From: Chromatiaceae bacterium
Lineage (GTDB): Bacteria > Pseudomonadota > Gammaproteobacteria > Chromatiales > Chromatiaceae
DNA: 64,000 nucleotides
Direction: 5' to 3'
Assembly (NCBI GenBank): GCA_024235215.1
Contig: JACKMU010000010.1
Coordinates: 62,001 to 126,000, forward strand
Shown: piece after piece, positions 9,550-18,860 of the stretch
Layout: each line of letters begins with the position of its first letter
Position numbering within the stretch: position 1 is the first letter of the stretch
Position numbers and translations under genes: made by a program
The notes under the pieces: model-generated
The model's input: the letters and a program-made list of their open reading frames with translations, nothing else
Databases searched by the model: none
Told to the model about the DNA's origin: nothing

Positions 9550-12156
9550 TCAGAGATCGAACCAGACTCGATTTGGCCGGTAGTGGCGCAGCCACTCGTT
9601 AAAAGTCTGGCTCTCCATCGGTTTGGCAATCAGAAAACCCTGTATCTCATCACAACCTGCGTCGCGTAACCAGCGTAGCTGTGCCTGGTTCTCCACGCCC
9701 ACCGCGATGACCTTGCGATTGAGTTCCCGGCCGAGACCGATCGCTCTCTCGACCAGTTTTCTCTCCGCGCTGCCGGTCAGCAGATTGCGCACACAGGACT
9801 CATCGATTTTCAAAGATTGTGCGGGGATGCGACGCAGATGCTCCAGGGTCGCGGACGCCTTGCCAAAATCATCCAAGGTAAAAGTGATACCCAATGCTCT
9901 GCAGCGACGAATCAGCTCGGGCAGATCACGGATACCTTCCAGCACCAGACTGTCGGCAATCTCCAACTCGAGCGGAATCTGTTCCACCTGGTCGAACAAT
10001 TGCAGCATCCGCTTTAGCTGGGCCAGAAAATCAGACTGCTGCAGCTGACGGGTAAACAGGTTTACGCTGACCGGGAAGCTATAACCCTGATGTCGCCAGG
10101 CGAACGCTTGCGTCAATGCTTCCTGGATCAGTTTTTGGCCAATTTTGAGCGCGATCTCCTGCTCTTCGATTTGTGCCACAAACTGTGCCGGCTGCATGTT
10201 TCCGTCAGTGGGATGCTGCCAGCGCAGCAGCGCTTCAGCAGCGGCTATGCTTCCGTTGCGGCAATGGATCCTGGGCTGGTAGTGGAGTATGAATTCGTGC
10301 CTGGTCAGCGCGCGGGCCATCTCCTTCAGCAGGCTGTTGCCTACCGGCATTGGCGGGACAACACTGGGAGTGAACCATTGATAGCGGTTTTTGCCCGATC
10401 TTTTGGCCGTGTACATGGCTTGGTCTGCATGCCGTAGCAGCGTATCCGGATCCCGGTTGTCAGCCGGGAACAGGGTGATGCCGGCACTCACACTGATACC
10501 CGTTTCGGTGACACCGGCAATCGTATAGGGAGCCGACAGCGCTGTTAGAATACGCTCCATGATTGTTGCGCACTCGCGCTCATCTTCCACATCCACAAGC
10601 AGCACCACGAACTCATCGCCACCCAGCCGGGCTACGGTATCACCTGCCCGCACCGAATTGACGAAGCGGCTTGCGGCCTCCAGCAACAGCCCATCCCCGG
10701 CTTTGTGGCCGTAGGTGTCGTTGATGTGCTTGAAGCCGTCAAGATCGAGGTAACAGACGGCTAGCACCCTGCCTTTACGCAGCGTCTGCTCGGCCAGTTG
10801 CTTCATACGATCGTGCAGCAGTCGGCGGTTGGGCAGACCGGTCAGCAGATCGAAGTTGGCCATCTGTTCAAGCTGGTTCTCATGGTGCTTCAGCGCGGTG
10901 ATATCGGATACCGATGAGACGATGCCGGTAACCGCGCCACCCTTCACCTCGGTGACAGGCACGACATTGATGTTCAACCAGCGCTGATGCGCATCTTGAT
11001 GTTCCACCCCAATGACCACACCCTCTCTCGGCTGCAGGTCGGACAGCGTCTTGATGATCGGAAACTCCTCCAGCGGGAGCGGCTCGCCCTCTTCGGTCAC
11101 CAGTTTGAGGTCACTTTCCTGCAAGCCGAAGCGGCTGTCGGTTCTGCACATGCCGAGCAGCTTCCTGAAACCGGGGTTGGCGTAGAGCAGTCTCCCTTCT
11201 GCATCCCACAACGCAATACCTTCGGATACGGTATTGAATACGATCTGCATCTGGTGTTCGTGGATGCGCAGTGCGCGTTCGAGATTTCTGCGGAAATGAA
11301 TCTCCCGTTCGAGGTGCTGGGTGCGCTCCTCAACACGCTTTTCCAGATCCAGATTGGCTCGCTGCAGCGCCATCCTGGAGGCATCGATGGCGCGACTGAT
11401 ACTCTCTACACCTTGGCCCAGAAGTGCGATCTCACTTGCTCCCCCGAGCCCGGTCGTCACTGCTTTATCCCCGTGCAGCACTCGCCCGATGCTGTTGCCG
11501 ATCCGGCTAAGTGGATCCGCCACCCAATATTTGAGCAGATAGAAAATGGCGATGCAGCTGAGTGATATTGCGAGCAGCCAGTTGATCCAGCCAATCGGAG
11601 CCAGCGCTTCCTGCAATGCCGTTTGTTTGGCGCGCCCCAGGTCATAGCTCAGATAGAGTCCGCCAACTTCCCAGGAAATGGACCCATCGGCCTGGTCAGT
11701 CGTCGGTAGGGGTGCGTAGAGATGCATGACATCCCCTGATGCGCTCTTCTCTAGAATGGTTCTCTGTTGTAGTTTCGCTTTCTGGTACAGATCCAGATCG
11801 AAATCCATCAGCAGCTGCTTCTCCGCCTCTCTTTCGCGCGCGCCCTTGCCTGGAAAAACGGGCAGGCCGGCTTGATTCAGCAGGATAAGAATCTCCACAT
11901 TGGGATCCGAACCCTGTGTGGAGATCACCTGGCGGGCAATTTTCAATTCGGTGTCGTACGCCCGGCTGGCACTCAGTGTCTTCTGTACCTTGTTTACCAT
12001 CTGACGTGCTGCATAGACCTGTTGTCTTTCGACCCGGGAGGGTTGCTCGAAGGCAATTTCAAAACCCTTGTCGAGAATCAGGAGCGCAACTACCAGAATG
12101 GAGATGATTGAGACCAGGATATATCGCAGTGGAGGCGGTGTTAAACTCTTCTCCAT
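9550..12156 (-). CDS. membrane PAS-GGDEF-EAL protein with degenerate EAL domain
   Basis: An 868-residue cyclic-di-GMP signalling protein. Transmembrane helices at about 10-33 and 190-210 flank a periplasmic sensor region. A HAMP-like linker and coiled coil follow, then a PAS domain (about 300-420), a GGDEF domain with an intact GGDEF motif near residue 512, and an EAL domain with EALLRW near 640. The diguanylate cyclase half looks active. In the EAL half the conserved AEGVE is AVGVE (near residue 818), DFGTGYSSL is DFGKASATL, and the E-[IL]-T-E segment is EIAD. Loss of the first Glu of AEGVE removes a residue considered essential for phosphodiesterase activity, so this half may bind c-di-GMP without cutting it. 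ATG at 12156 is the natural start before the first membrane helix. Confidence 0.9.
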   Translation of the reverse strand: MEKSLTPPPLRYILVSIISILVVALLILDKGFEIAFEQPSRVERQQVYAARQMVNKVQKTLSASRAYDTELKIARQVISTQGSDPNVEILILLNQAGLPVFPGKGAREREAEKQLLMDFDLDLYQKAKLQQRTILEKSASGDVMHLYAPLPTTDQADGSISWEVGGLYLSYDLGRAKQTALQEALAPIGWINWLLAISLSCIAIFYLLKYWVADPLSRIGNSIGRVLHGDKAVTTGLGGASEIALLGQGVESISRAIDASRMALQRANLDLEKRVEERTQHLEREIHFRRNLERALRIHEHQMQIVFNTVSEGIALWDAEGRLLYANPGFRKLLGMCRTDSRFGLQESDLKLVTEEGEPLPLEEFPIIKTLSDLQPREGVVIGVEHQDAHQRWLNINVVPVTEVKGGAVTGIVSSVSDITALKHHENQLEQMANFDLLTGLPNRRLLHDRMKQLAEQTLRKGRVLAVCYLDLDGFKHINDTYGHKAGDGLLLEAASRFVNSVRAGDTVARLGGDEFVVLLVDVEDERECATIMERILTALSAPYTIAGVTETGISVSAGITLFPADNRDPDTLLRHADQAMYTAKRSGKNRYQWFTPSVVPPMPVGNSLLKEMARALTRHEFILHYQPRIHCRNGSIAAAEALLRWQHPTDGNMQPAQFVAQIEEQEIALKIGQKLIQEALTQAFAWRHQGYSFPVSVNLFTRQLQQSDFLAQLKRMLQLFDQVEQIPLELEIADSLVLEGIRDLPELIRRCRALGITFTLDDFGKASATLEHLRRIPAQSLKIDESCVRNLLTGSAERKLVERAIGLGRELNRKVIAVGVENQAQLRWLRDAGCDEIQGFLIAKPMESQTFNEWLRHYRPNRVWFDL

Positions 12157-12780
12157 CAGTAGCTCTCACAACGATGGAAAGGGGTGGAGGTCCGCTTGTA
12201 CGGTTTAGCTCGCGATGGACATCGATTAACGCCTTCTGAGCATATCGGCAACGTCTGTTGCGGCGGGTTGCGCTTGGTCTGTCTCCCGCCAGGTGGGAAC
12301 GGTTGTCGGGAACCGGCGCCAACAGGAGTCAATCCGGTGAAGTTTGGGAGCGATTCGGTCAAGCGCCGGAGATGACAGAAAAAGCGCTCTTGCGACCACC
12401 TACCGGTAATCGACACACTCTTTCCTGGCGCGTTCATTCTCTTTGGCTCTGCCTGTCGGCTAACATTCATGTGATGCCTACAGCTGGTTCCTGATACCAA
12501 TCATCAGGAAAATCAGAGTGGCTTCTTTATTAGTAGCGGATGAAATAACAGGAACTTTATTCTTTTATGCGACTTTTTTCCAATCGCGGGAAGATGCTGT
12601 TGAACCTGTAATCCTCGGTTGGACGCGGTGCAGTGCACACTTCCCGCGCCGCATGGCTATATTGTAACTTCACGGAATGGAATAACTATTCCTCGTCATT
12701 ACGCCTTGCCCTGTACCTTGGATGACTTCCCTGATTACGCAGGCGATTACGCATCGGGAAGGTCTGATGCGCTTTCAATC
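12157..12780. other. 624-bp intergenic region without a recognisable gene
   Basis: Short open frames on both strands here have composition and reading unlike neighbouring genes, and I see no tRNA, convincing riboswitch or repeat. It must contain the promoter of the GGDEF/EAL gene near its left end. The central part around 12500-12560 is AT-rich. Confidence 0.5.
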
Positions 12781-13932
12781 CTAGTCCAATCCGATACGTT
12801 CGATGAACCAATAGCTGCCAATCAACGCGATCACCAGTGATGCAGGCAGCGTGATGAAGTGCCGGTACCAGACTCTATTGCTGAACCAGAGACCGACAAG
12901 AACAAAACAACCGGCGATCACGCTGAGCTGTCCCAGTTCCACCCCGATATTGAACGCGACCAGACCGGTGATGAAATGTTCAGGTGCCAGCCCGATCTCT
13001 TTGAGAACGCCGGCGAAGCCGAGTCCATGCAGCAGTCCGAATACGAACACCACTACCGGTCGCCACCGGGTCAGATGGTCACAGTAGAGGTTTTCCACGC
13101 AGACATAGACGATCGATGCGGCAATCAGCGGTTCGACGATCGTCGCTGGTATCTGCACGATGCCGTAGATGCCCAACGCCAGCGTGAGTGTATGAGCCAG
13201 CGTGAAGCTCGACACTTGCCACAGCAGGGCACTGAATCGTGCGTTCAACAGAAACAGCCCGATGACGAAGAGGATATGATCACTTCCTTTTGGCAGTATA
13301 TGGGCGAACCCGATGCCCAGGTAGTCGAGGAAGAGCACAGTGCCGGATTGGGTTAGCTTGCTGCTCAGCGGGATGGGTGCCGAGATCTGACCGGGCTGCA
13401 GATAGGCGGTGTAGAGTTCATCGCCGGTGTTGTTGTCGACGCGCAGGACGTTGCTACCGAAGGCTGCATCCCAGCGCCAGCTCAGGTCGTTCGAGCCGGC
13501 AAGCAAAAGCGCCTGCAGTTCGATGGTGGAGGTGCGTGCCAGGTCGCTGTCGCCGACTTCGGGTATCCCGACAGCGACAACTTCAAGAGCGATCTTTCTG
13601 CCATCGGAGAGAAGCTGGGAGCCGGCTAGCAGTCGGGGCTGGAAAATTGTGAACAGTTCCTCGAGTTGCGCGGGAGGCAGCAGACGCAATCGATTATAGT
13701 CAGCCGCCTGCTTCGACTGGTCCGTATCCTGATGTTCACTGCCGATGCCAGCCAGCAGTGTTTCCAGGTTGACCTGCTGAGTCAGCCGGATGTGCCCCTT
13801 CTCTCCGATTTTCAGGTCGATGATTGCAGGGCGAATTTCATGTGCCTGGCTGAGGTGGTGGAATCCAGCCAGTAACAGGAATGCGGTCATCAGGCTGTAC
13901 CAATATTGCAGCGTCCTTCCCCTCCTGGTCAT
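12781..13932 (-). CDS. HupE/UreJ family membrane protein
   Basis: A 383-residue protein. A signal peptide (ending HHLSQA) leads to a periplasmic domain beginning HEIRPAIIDLKIGE, then six or seven helices. The membrane part carries the family signatures GFAHILPKGSDHILFVIGLFL, FTLAHTLTLAL, and FGLLHGLGFAGVLKEIGL, with conserved His and Asp residues suited to metal binding. HupE/UreJ proteins are linked to nickel or other transition-metal uptake. I start at ATG 13932, preceded by AGGG, rather than the longer frame at 14037. The divergent gene 49 bp away encodes a DUF4198 protein, a family also tied to metal uptake, which supports a shared role. Confidence 0.8.
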   Translation of the reverse strand: MTRRGRTLQYWYSLMTAFLLLAGFHHLSQAHEIRPAIIDLKIGEKGHIRLTQQVNLETLLAGIGSEHQDTDQSKQAADYNRLRLLPPAQLEELFTIFQPRLLAGSQLLSDGRKIALEVVAVGIPEVGDSDLARTSTIELQALLLAGSNDLSWRWDAAFGSNVLRVDNNTGDELYTAYLQPGQISAPIPLSSKLTQSGTVLFLDYLGIGFAHILPKGSDHILFVIGLFLLNARFSALLWQVSSFTLAHTLTLALGIYGIVQIPATIVEPLIAASIVYVCVENLYCDHLTRWRPVVVFVFGLLHGLGFAGVLKEIGLAPEHFITGLVAFNIGVELGQLSVIAGCFVLVGLWFSNRVWYRHFITLPASLVIALIGSYWFIERIGLD

Positions 13933-13981
13933 AATGACCCTGTCTCTCCTGGAAAAACCCGAACCATACGAAGGCGATATT

Positions 13982-14818
13982 ATGCTTGATCTTCTGCACC
14001 TGGCAAAAGGCGTTGGATTATTGTTGTTGGCTGTCACGCCGTTGCTGCAGGCGCATGAGTACTGGATTGAACCGCAGCGCTACCAGTTGTCGGCGGGTGA
14101 TCGGCTGGTGGCTCAGTTGAAGGTGGGGCAGCATTTCAAAGGGGATGTTCACCCCTATCTGCCGGATAACATAAACCGCATGCAGATCCACATCGGGGAC
14201 ACCTCCAGCGACGTGAAGTCCCGCATCGGTGACCTTCCCGTCCTCGATCAAAAGCTGGCTGGAGAAGGTCTGGTGATCGTATCGCTGATCAGCAATATCT
14301 TTCAGCTCAGCTATACCGAAGCGGGCCGCTTTGAGCAGTTTCTCGCCTATGAAGGTCTGCAGCAGGTGTTGGCGGAACATCGCCGTCGTGGTTTGCCGAT
14401 GACGGGTTTCAAAGAAGCGTATCAGCGTTTTGCCAAATCGCTGGTACGGTTGGGGAAGGGCGGTGGGGAGGATCGGCTGCTCGGAATGCGCTTTGAGTGG
14501 TTACTGGAAAGCAATCCTTATACCGTGAACACCGACCTGATCCAGGCGCGCCTGTTCTGGCATGACCAACCGTTACCGGCCGCCCAGGCGAGACTGTTTC
14601 TGCGTAACGGTGGCAATGTGCAGGAGCGGGTACTCACCACCGATCAGTCGGGCAGGGTGACTTTTTCCGTGGAACCGGGCAGTGAGGTTTTGCTGAATGC
14701 GGTGCAGATGCGCCAGCCCGCGGCGTTGTTCCCGGCCCCGGCCGATGTTGTCTGGATCAGTTACTGGACCACAATCACTTTTGAGTTGCCTGAAAGCGTG
14801 GAGGTGCAGCACAAGTAA
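13982..14818 (+). CDS. DUF4198-like periplasmic protein
   Basis: A 278-residue exported protein. The signal peptide ends at LLQA and is followed by HEYWIEPQRYQLSAGD, the typical opening of DUF4198 proteins, formerly described as nickel-uptake (NikM-like) accessory domains. The C-terminal part (about 185-270) is a beta-rich, Ig-like module with LTTDQSGRVTFSVEPG. The N-terminal His may bind metal. The ATG at 13982 has GAAGG upstream; the open frame extends further 5' but runs across the divergent promoter region. The pairing with HupE/UreJ on the other strand suggests a joint metal-acquisition function; which metal is not evident. Confidence 0.7.
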   Translation: MLDLLHLAKGVGLLLLAVTPLLQAHEYWIEPQRYQLSAGDRLVAQLKVGQHFKGDVHPYLPDNINRMQIHIGDTSSDVKSRIGDLPVLDQKLAGEGLVIVSLISNIFQLSYTEAGRFEQFLAYEGLQQVLAEHRRRGLPMTGFKEAYQRFAKSLVRLGKGGGEDRLLGMRFEWLLESNPYTVNTDLIQARLFWHDQPLPAAQARLFLRNGGNVQERVLTTDQSGRVTFSVEPGSEVLLNAVQMRQPAALFPAPADVVWISYWTTITFELPESVEVQHK

Positions 14819-14865
14819 GCTGGATCTCCGGTTTACCTGACAGCAGTGGAGGCAGCCGGAAAACG

Positions 14866-15618
14866 TCAAAAATAGGTTTTCAGCTTGAGTTCGAAAACCG
14901 CGCCTGAGGTGAAAAAGTGCAAGGCGTAGTCGAGTCCCAGTTCCAGCTTGATCTTTTTCAGCGCCATGCCTTGCCCGCCGGTATAGGCGATGTGCTGGAC
15001 TGGTTTGGTTTTCTCTCCGGAAAAGAGCCCGATGATCCAGTTGGTGATCTTCATCATGATGTCATCATCGTAGGTCTGACCGGTAAACGATTTCTTGGGT
15101 TTGACCACCATATCACCAAAGCCGTTATCCACCACGACCAGATTCATCCCCTGATGGGTCTGGGTGAGGAATACGATCACCTTAAATCCCGGATAGCGGT
15201 TTTTATACTTTCGTTGCGTGAACGCTGCGTGGGAGAAGCTGTCGATGGCGTTCTGGTAAGCATCTTTCGCGATCCATCGGATAATCTGTTTGTCTCCGGC
15301 AATATCACCGATTTTCGTGATCAGCTCCTCATACACTTCGGGCAGTCGCACGATTTGACTGAGCGCCGTATCCTGCTGCGTAAGACTCAGACTGTGCCAT
15401 TCGGCAAAGCGGCTATCATTGAATATCACCGAGAACTGCCCCAGGATGGAGATGTCGTCCGTGCGAAAACCGGAATTTCCAAGGTAGAGTTTGAAGATAT
15501 GGTTGAGTTCTGCAAGGGTCAGATCTTTCTTCAATTTCTCGTCATCCTCCAGACTCTCCTCTTGCTGAAAGATAACAGGACCCTCTTTGAGAGATATTCT
15601 TCTATTTGGCTTGGCCAT
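14866..15618 (-). CDS. orphan HATPase-like (GHKL fold) protein
   Basis: A 250-residue soluble protein not matching a family I can name. Three elements in order suggest a GHKL-type ATP site: an N-box-like AYQNAIDSF (about 120-128), a G1-like VVVDNGFGD (about 165) and a G2-like YTGGQGMALKKIKLELG (about 215-232). There is no His-phosphotransfer domain, no membrane segment and no response regulator beside it. The first 40 residues are charged and probably disordered. ATG 15618 has GGAG nine bases upstream. It may be an anti-sigma-type kinase or a signalling ATPase, but that is inference from motifs alone. Confidence 0.6.
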   Translation of the reverse strand: MAKPNRRISLKEGPVIFQQEESLEDDEKLKKDLTLAELNHIFKLYLGNSGFRTDDISILGQFSVIFNDSRFAEWHSLSLTQQDTALSQIVRLPEVYEELITKIGDIAGDKQIIRWIAKDAYQNAIDSFSHAAFTQRKYKNRYPGFKVIVFLTQTHQGMNLVVVDNGFGDMVVKPKKSFTGQTYDDDIMMKITNWIIGLFSGEKTKPVQHIAYTGGQGMALKKIKLELGLDYALHFFTSGAVFELKLKTYF

Positions 15619-15910
15619 CGTACTGCGGCTCCAAAACACTTCTGCGAAATGGCAGCCGCTATTTCAACACATCTCGAATAAATTTTCCGTCTTATGCTGC
15701 GATGGGTGCCAGTCGAGGTAGCTGACGTCGATGCATTTTTCGGACGCCGGCTGTGAACTTCAGGGGGAACCGCATTCCGCAGGGGTCCTGGCTTTCCAAC
15801 ACCGACAGACCAAACCGGTAAATCTGCCCGGCTTGCTTTTTTTGCAACGCCTTTGGAATTAGGGTATTAGTAGTGCAAACTATATATATAAGATGTACCT
15901 GGAGGCTACT

Positions 15911-16513
15911 ATGGGGAAATACACCAGTTCGGCGAAGGCATTAAAAAAATCGGACAGGAAGCTGAAGAGTTTAGCTCAACAGGTAAAGGCGCAACTGCAG
16001 GAACTGTCCGAAAGGCAAGCGGTTGGCCTGCAGAAGATGGAATCTTTCGAGGAGCGTATCGATGAGCAGCTGGAACAGCTCTCGGAGCGCCAGGCTGCGG
16101 GTTTACGCAGGCTCCTCACCACAGAAAAACGTATTGACGAACAACTCGAACAACTCTCTGAACGACACGTATCCAGCTTGCGTAAATTATCAACCACAGA
16201 GAAACGTATTGATGAGCAACTGGAGCAGCTTTCAGAGCGACATGCCACCGGTCTGAAGAAACTGCTGCAGTTGGAAAAAATGGTCGAAGAGGAGCTGGAG
16301 CAGCTCTGGTCCTGGCACTACTGGGGTGAAAGCATTGAGCAGCGGATAAATGAACAGATAGAACAACATACCAAGGGTATGGAGAAATTTGCTCAACTGA
16401 AGCAGATGATAGACACGGAGTTGGAGCGACTGCGCTCCTTCCAGCCATCCAACGAGGCACGAGAAGAGGAGCAGCCGCTGCACCGGATGAGCGGGGTGGT
16501 TGACCCAGCCTGA
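15911..16513 (+). CDS. coiled-coil protein built of 25-residue repeats
   Basis: A 200-residue hydrophilic protein. From about residue 25 it consists of at least four tandem units of 25 residues, each close to ERIDEQLEQLSERQAAGL plus a Leu/Thr-rich tail, then two diverged units. Leu and Ile spacing fits a long coiled coil; 25 residues equals one hendecad plus two heptads. The DNA repeats (75 bp) remain strongly similar. There is no signal peptide, membrane segment or cysteine. GGAGG lies six bases before ATG 15911, so expression is likely. It is a structural or scaffolding candidate of unknown function. Base composition is more A-rich than the neighbours. Confidence 0.7.
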   Translation: MGKYTSSAKALKKSDRKLKSLAQQVKAQLQELSERQAVGLQKMESFEERIDEQLEQLSERQAAGLRRLLTTEKRIDEQLEQLSERHVSSLRKLSTTEKRIDEQLEQLSERHATGLKKLLQLEKMVEEELEQLWSWHYWGESIEQRINEQIEQHTKGMEKFAQLKQMIDTELERLRSFQPSNEAREEEQPLHRMSGVVDPA

Positions 16514-16549
16514 ATCTGTCGCAAAAGTCTGCCTGTACGGGGACACCCA

Positions 16550-16584
16550 CTCTCCACGAGGTTGGGGGGACACTTCGTGGAGAG
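16550..16584. repeat. inverted repeat downstream of the coiled-coil gene
   Basis: CTCTCCACGA and TCGTGGAGAG form a perfect 10-bp stem around a G-rich loop, 36 bp after the stop codon. No T-run follows, so it is more likely an mRNA-stabilising or rho-dependent hairpin than a classical terminator. Confidence 0.5.
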
Positions 16585-16849
16585 GATAAGCCTTCGATCA
16601 GCCCGTTAGAGCGGCGTCCGCCGGATTATTGAATATTTCCATATCTCTGTGAGTCATTTCGATCCCCTCCCACGGAGCGAACAACTCATTCGGCTCGTCC
16701 AAGCGTAGGGCACCCCCTTAGACTCAGAGTTAAATCACAACCCTGCAAAGCCGGCACCACAGGAAAACGCCCTGATCCGCAGCACCAGCATTTCCCTTGT
16801 TACAATAACCAGGTGGTTTCCCAATTCTCGCAGGTAACAGGAGGTCTCT

Positions 16850-18694
16850 ATGGCGTGGCAAGGCTGGGTTTTACGAGTCAATCTGAGCCTGTTGCGGATC
16901 ACCCGTGAACCGCTCAACCAACAGTGGGCTGACGCATTCCTCGGTCAGCGGGGTCTGGCGAGCAAATATCTGTTCGAAGAGATCGATCCGTCGGTCGATC
17001 CACTTTCGCCAGACAACAAACTGATACTGGCCACCGGTCCATTGACCGGGACGATGGCATCCACCGGAGGACGCTGGTCGGCAGTGACCAAGGGTGCCTT
17101 GACCGGGGCGATTGCGGCGTCCAATGCAGGTGGCTTTTTTGGCGCTGAGCTGAAGTTTGCCGGGCTCGATATGGTGATCATCGAGGGACGCGCGCCGAAG
17201 CCGGTCTATCTGCTGGTGCAGGATGAAGAGGCGGAACTGCTGGATGCCAGGGATTTTATCTGGGGCGAGTCGGTATGGACCACGGAGGCGCGCATCAGGG
17301 AGCGCCACCAGGATCCGCAACTGCGCATCGCCTCGATCGGCCGCGCCGGGGAGAACCTGGTGCGTTACGCCTGCATCGTCTGCGACCGCGACCGGGCGGC
17401 GGGCCGCTCCGGCGTAGGCACGGTCATGGGATCGAAGCAGTTGAAGGCACTGGCCGTCAGGGGCACCAAGGGTGTCGCTGTCCGGGATCCACAGCGCTTT
17501 ATGCAGGCGGTGACAGAGGCGCGCGCCAAACTGGATCCCAGTCCGGTACGCAATCAGCTGATGCGGTACGGAACGCTGCCGATGATGGATACCACCAACC
17601 GATTTGGTGCGTTGCCGACCCGCAATGCCCGTGAAGTCAGCTTCACGGGAGTGGAGCGGATCAATACCGCTGCGATGCTGGCGAAACGCCCCTCCGACGG
17701 AAAAGCCAATCTGCAGCGTAACAAATCCTGCTTCGGATGCTCCATCGGTTGCGGCCGGGTTGCCAGGATAGATCCCACCCATCCAGCCATTCAGGGCAAG
17801 GGTGAGCAGTACCGACAGGCAGGTGGCGGTCTGGAGTATGAAAACGGTTTCGCCTTCGGTCCGATGGTGGGCTGTGACGACATCGAAGCGGCAACCTATG
17901 TCAACTTTATCTGCAATGAACAGGGTATGGATCCGATCTCTTTCGGTGGTGCTTTGGCTGCAGCGATGGAGTTGTTTGAGCTTGGAGTAATCGACACCAC
18001 CACCACGGGTGGCGTGGATTTCAGCTTCGGATCCATCACTGCGCTGGTGCAAGCGGCGGAGTGGACTGCGTTGGGGGAGGGGTTTGGCGTCGACCTGGGA
18101 CAAGGCGCAGCACTGCTGTGCCGGAAATATGGCCATGGCGAGTTGTCGATGACTGTCAAAGGCCAGGAGTTCCCGGGTTATGATCCGAGAGCCATGCAGG
18201 GGATGGGGCTGGCCTATGCCACGAGCAACCGGGGAGCGTGCCACATGCGGGCCTCTCCCTATGCGGTCGATTTTGCCGCGGTCGGAACCGAGCGTCGCGC
18301 CAAGGTGGTGAAGTCGACCCAGGATGTCAATGCCGCCATCGATGCCTCGGGATTGTGTATGTTCACCAGAAGCGTCTGGAGTCTGGACGATTATGCCGCG
18401 CAGCTGGATGCGGCCTGCACCGGGGGCTGGAGCGCCGAGCGGCTGCGTGAAGTGGGTGAGCGCATCTACAATCTGGAGCGTCTGTTCAACAACCGGGCCG
18501 GATTCACCATTCGTGACGACCGGCTTCCACTGCGCTGTCTGACAGAGCCGGCGCCAAGCGGTAAGGGTGCTGGCTGGGTCTCCAGATTGGATGAGATGCT
18601 GCCTGAGTACTATCAGGAACGCGGCTGGGACCAGGCGGGTGCGCCAACCAAAGCGACGCTCACACGTCTGCGGCTGAACGGACCGTACGATTGA
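16850..18694 (+). CDS. aldehyde:ferredoxin oxidoreductase family protein
   Basis: A 614-residue tungsten- or molybdenum-pterin enzyme of the AOR family, oxidising aldehydes to acids (or the reverse) with ferredoxin. Family marks include GQRGLASKYL and ATGPLTGTMA near the N-terminus, and GRAGENLVRYACIV around residue 165. The [4Fe-4S] ligands are CFGCSIGC (about 293-300) and a final Cys in ASGLCMF (about 503). The C-terminal domain ends in the usual long helices. AGGAGGT precedes the ATG. It stands alone, without a ferredoxin partner beside it; a small ferredoxin lies 7 kb away and mobB for cofactor maturation 40 kb away. Substrate unknown. Confidence 0.9.
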   Translation: MAWQGWVLRVNLSLLRITREPLNQQWADAFLGQRGLASKYLFEEIDPSVDPLSPDNKLILATGPLTGTMASTGGRWSAVTKGALTGAIAASNAGGFFGAELKFAGLDMVIIEGRAPKPVYLLVQDEEAELLDARDFIWGESVWTTEARIRERHQDPQLRIASIGRAGENLVRYACIVCDRDRAAGRSGVGTVMGSKQLKALAVRGTKGVAVRDPQRFMQAVTEARAKLDPSPVRNQLMRYGTLPMMDTTNRFGALPTRNAREVSFTGVERINTAAMLAKRPSDGKANLQRNKSCFGCSIGCGRVARIDPTHPAIQGKGEQYRQAGGGLEYENGFAFGPMVGCDDIEAATYVNFICNEQGMDPISFGGALAAAMELFELGVIDTTTTGGVDFSFGSITALVQAAEWTALGEGFGVDLGQGAALLCRKYGHGELSMTVKGQEFPGYDPRAMQGMGLAYATSNRGACHMRASPYAVDFAAVGTERRAKVVKSTQDVNAAIDASGLCMFTRSVWSLDDYAAQLDAACTGGWSAERLREVGERIYNLERLFNNRAGFTIRDDRLPLRCLTEPAPSGKGAGWVSRLDEMLPEYYQERGWDQAGAPTKATLTRLRLNGPYD

Positions 18695-18860
18695 GCTACC
18701 GCCGACCACCCGGCACGGATGGGGCCGCTGCACTTTGCTGCATCGGATGCAGGCAGCATGAGCGTGAGGCATCTGCTGACTGGCCTGGAGCAAAGGCTGC
18801 AAGCCAGTCACCTCGGCCGGCTGTGGTATGCTCTGCTGTTGAGAAGTTGGAACAATCCGG

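Noticed and set aside
12619..12840. 73-residue frame in the 12.2-12.8 kb gap
   Set aside because: It runs into the HupE gene on the other strand and shows no coding character.
15976..16248. minus-strand Ser/Arg/Cys-repeat frames within the coiled-coil gene
   Set aside because: They merely reflect the 75-bp DNA repeats of the plus-strand gene, which has the ribosome site.
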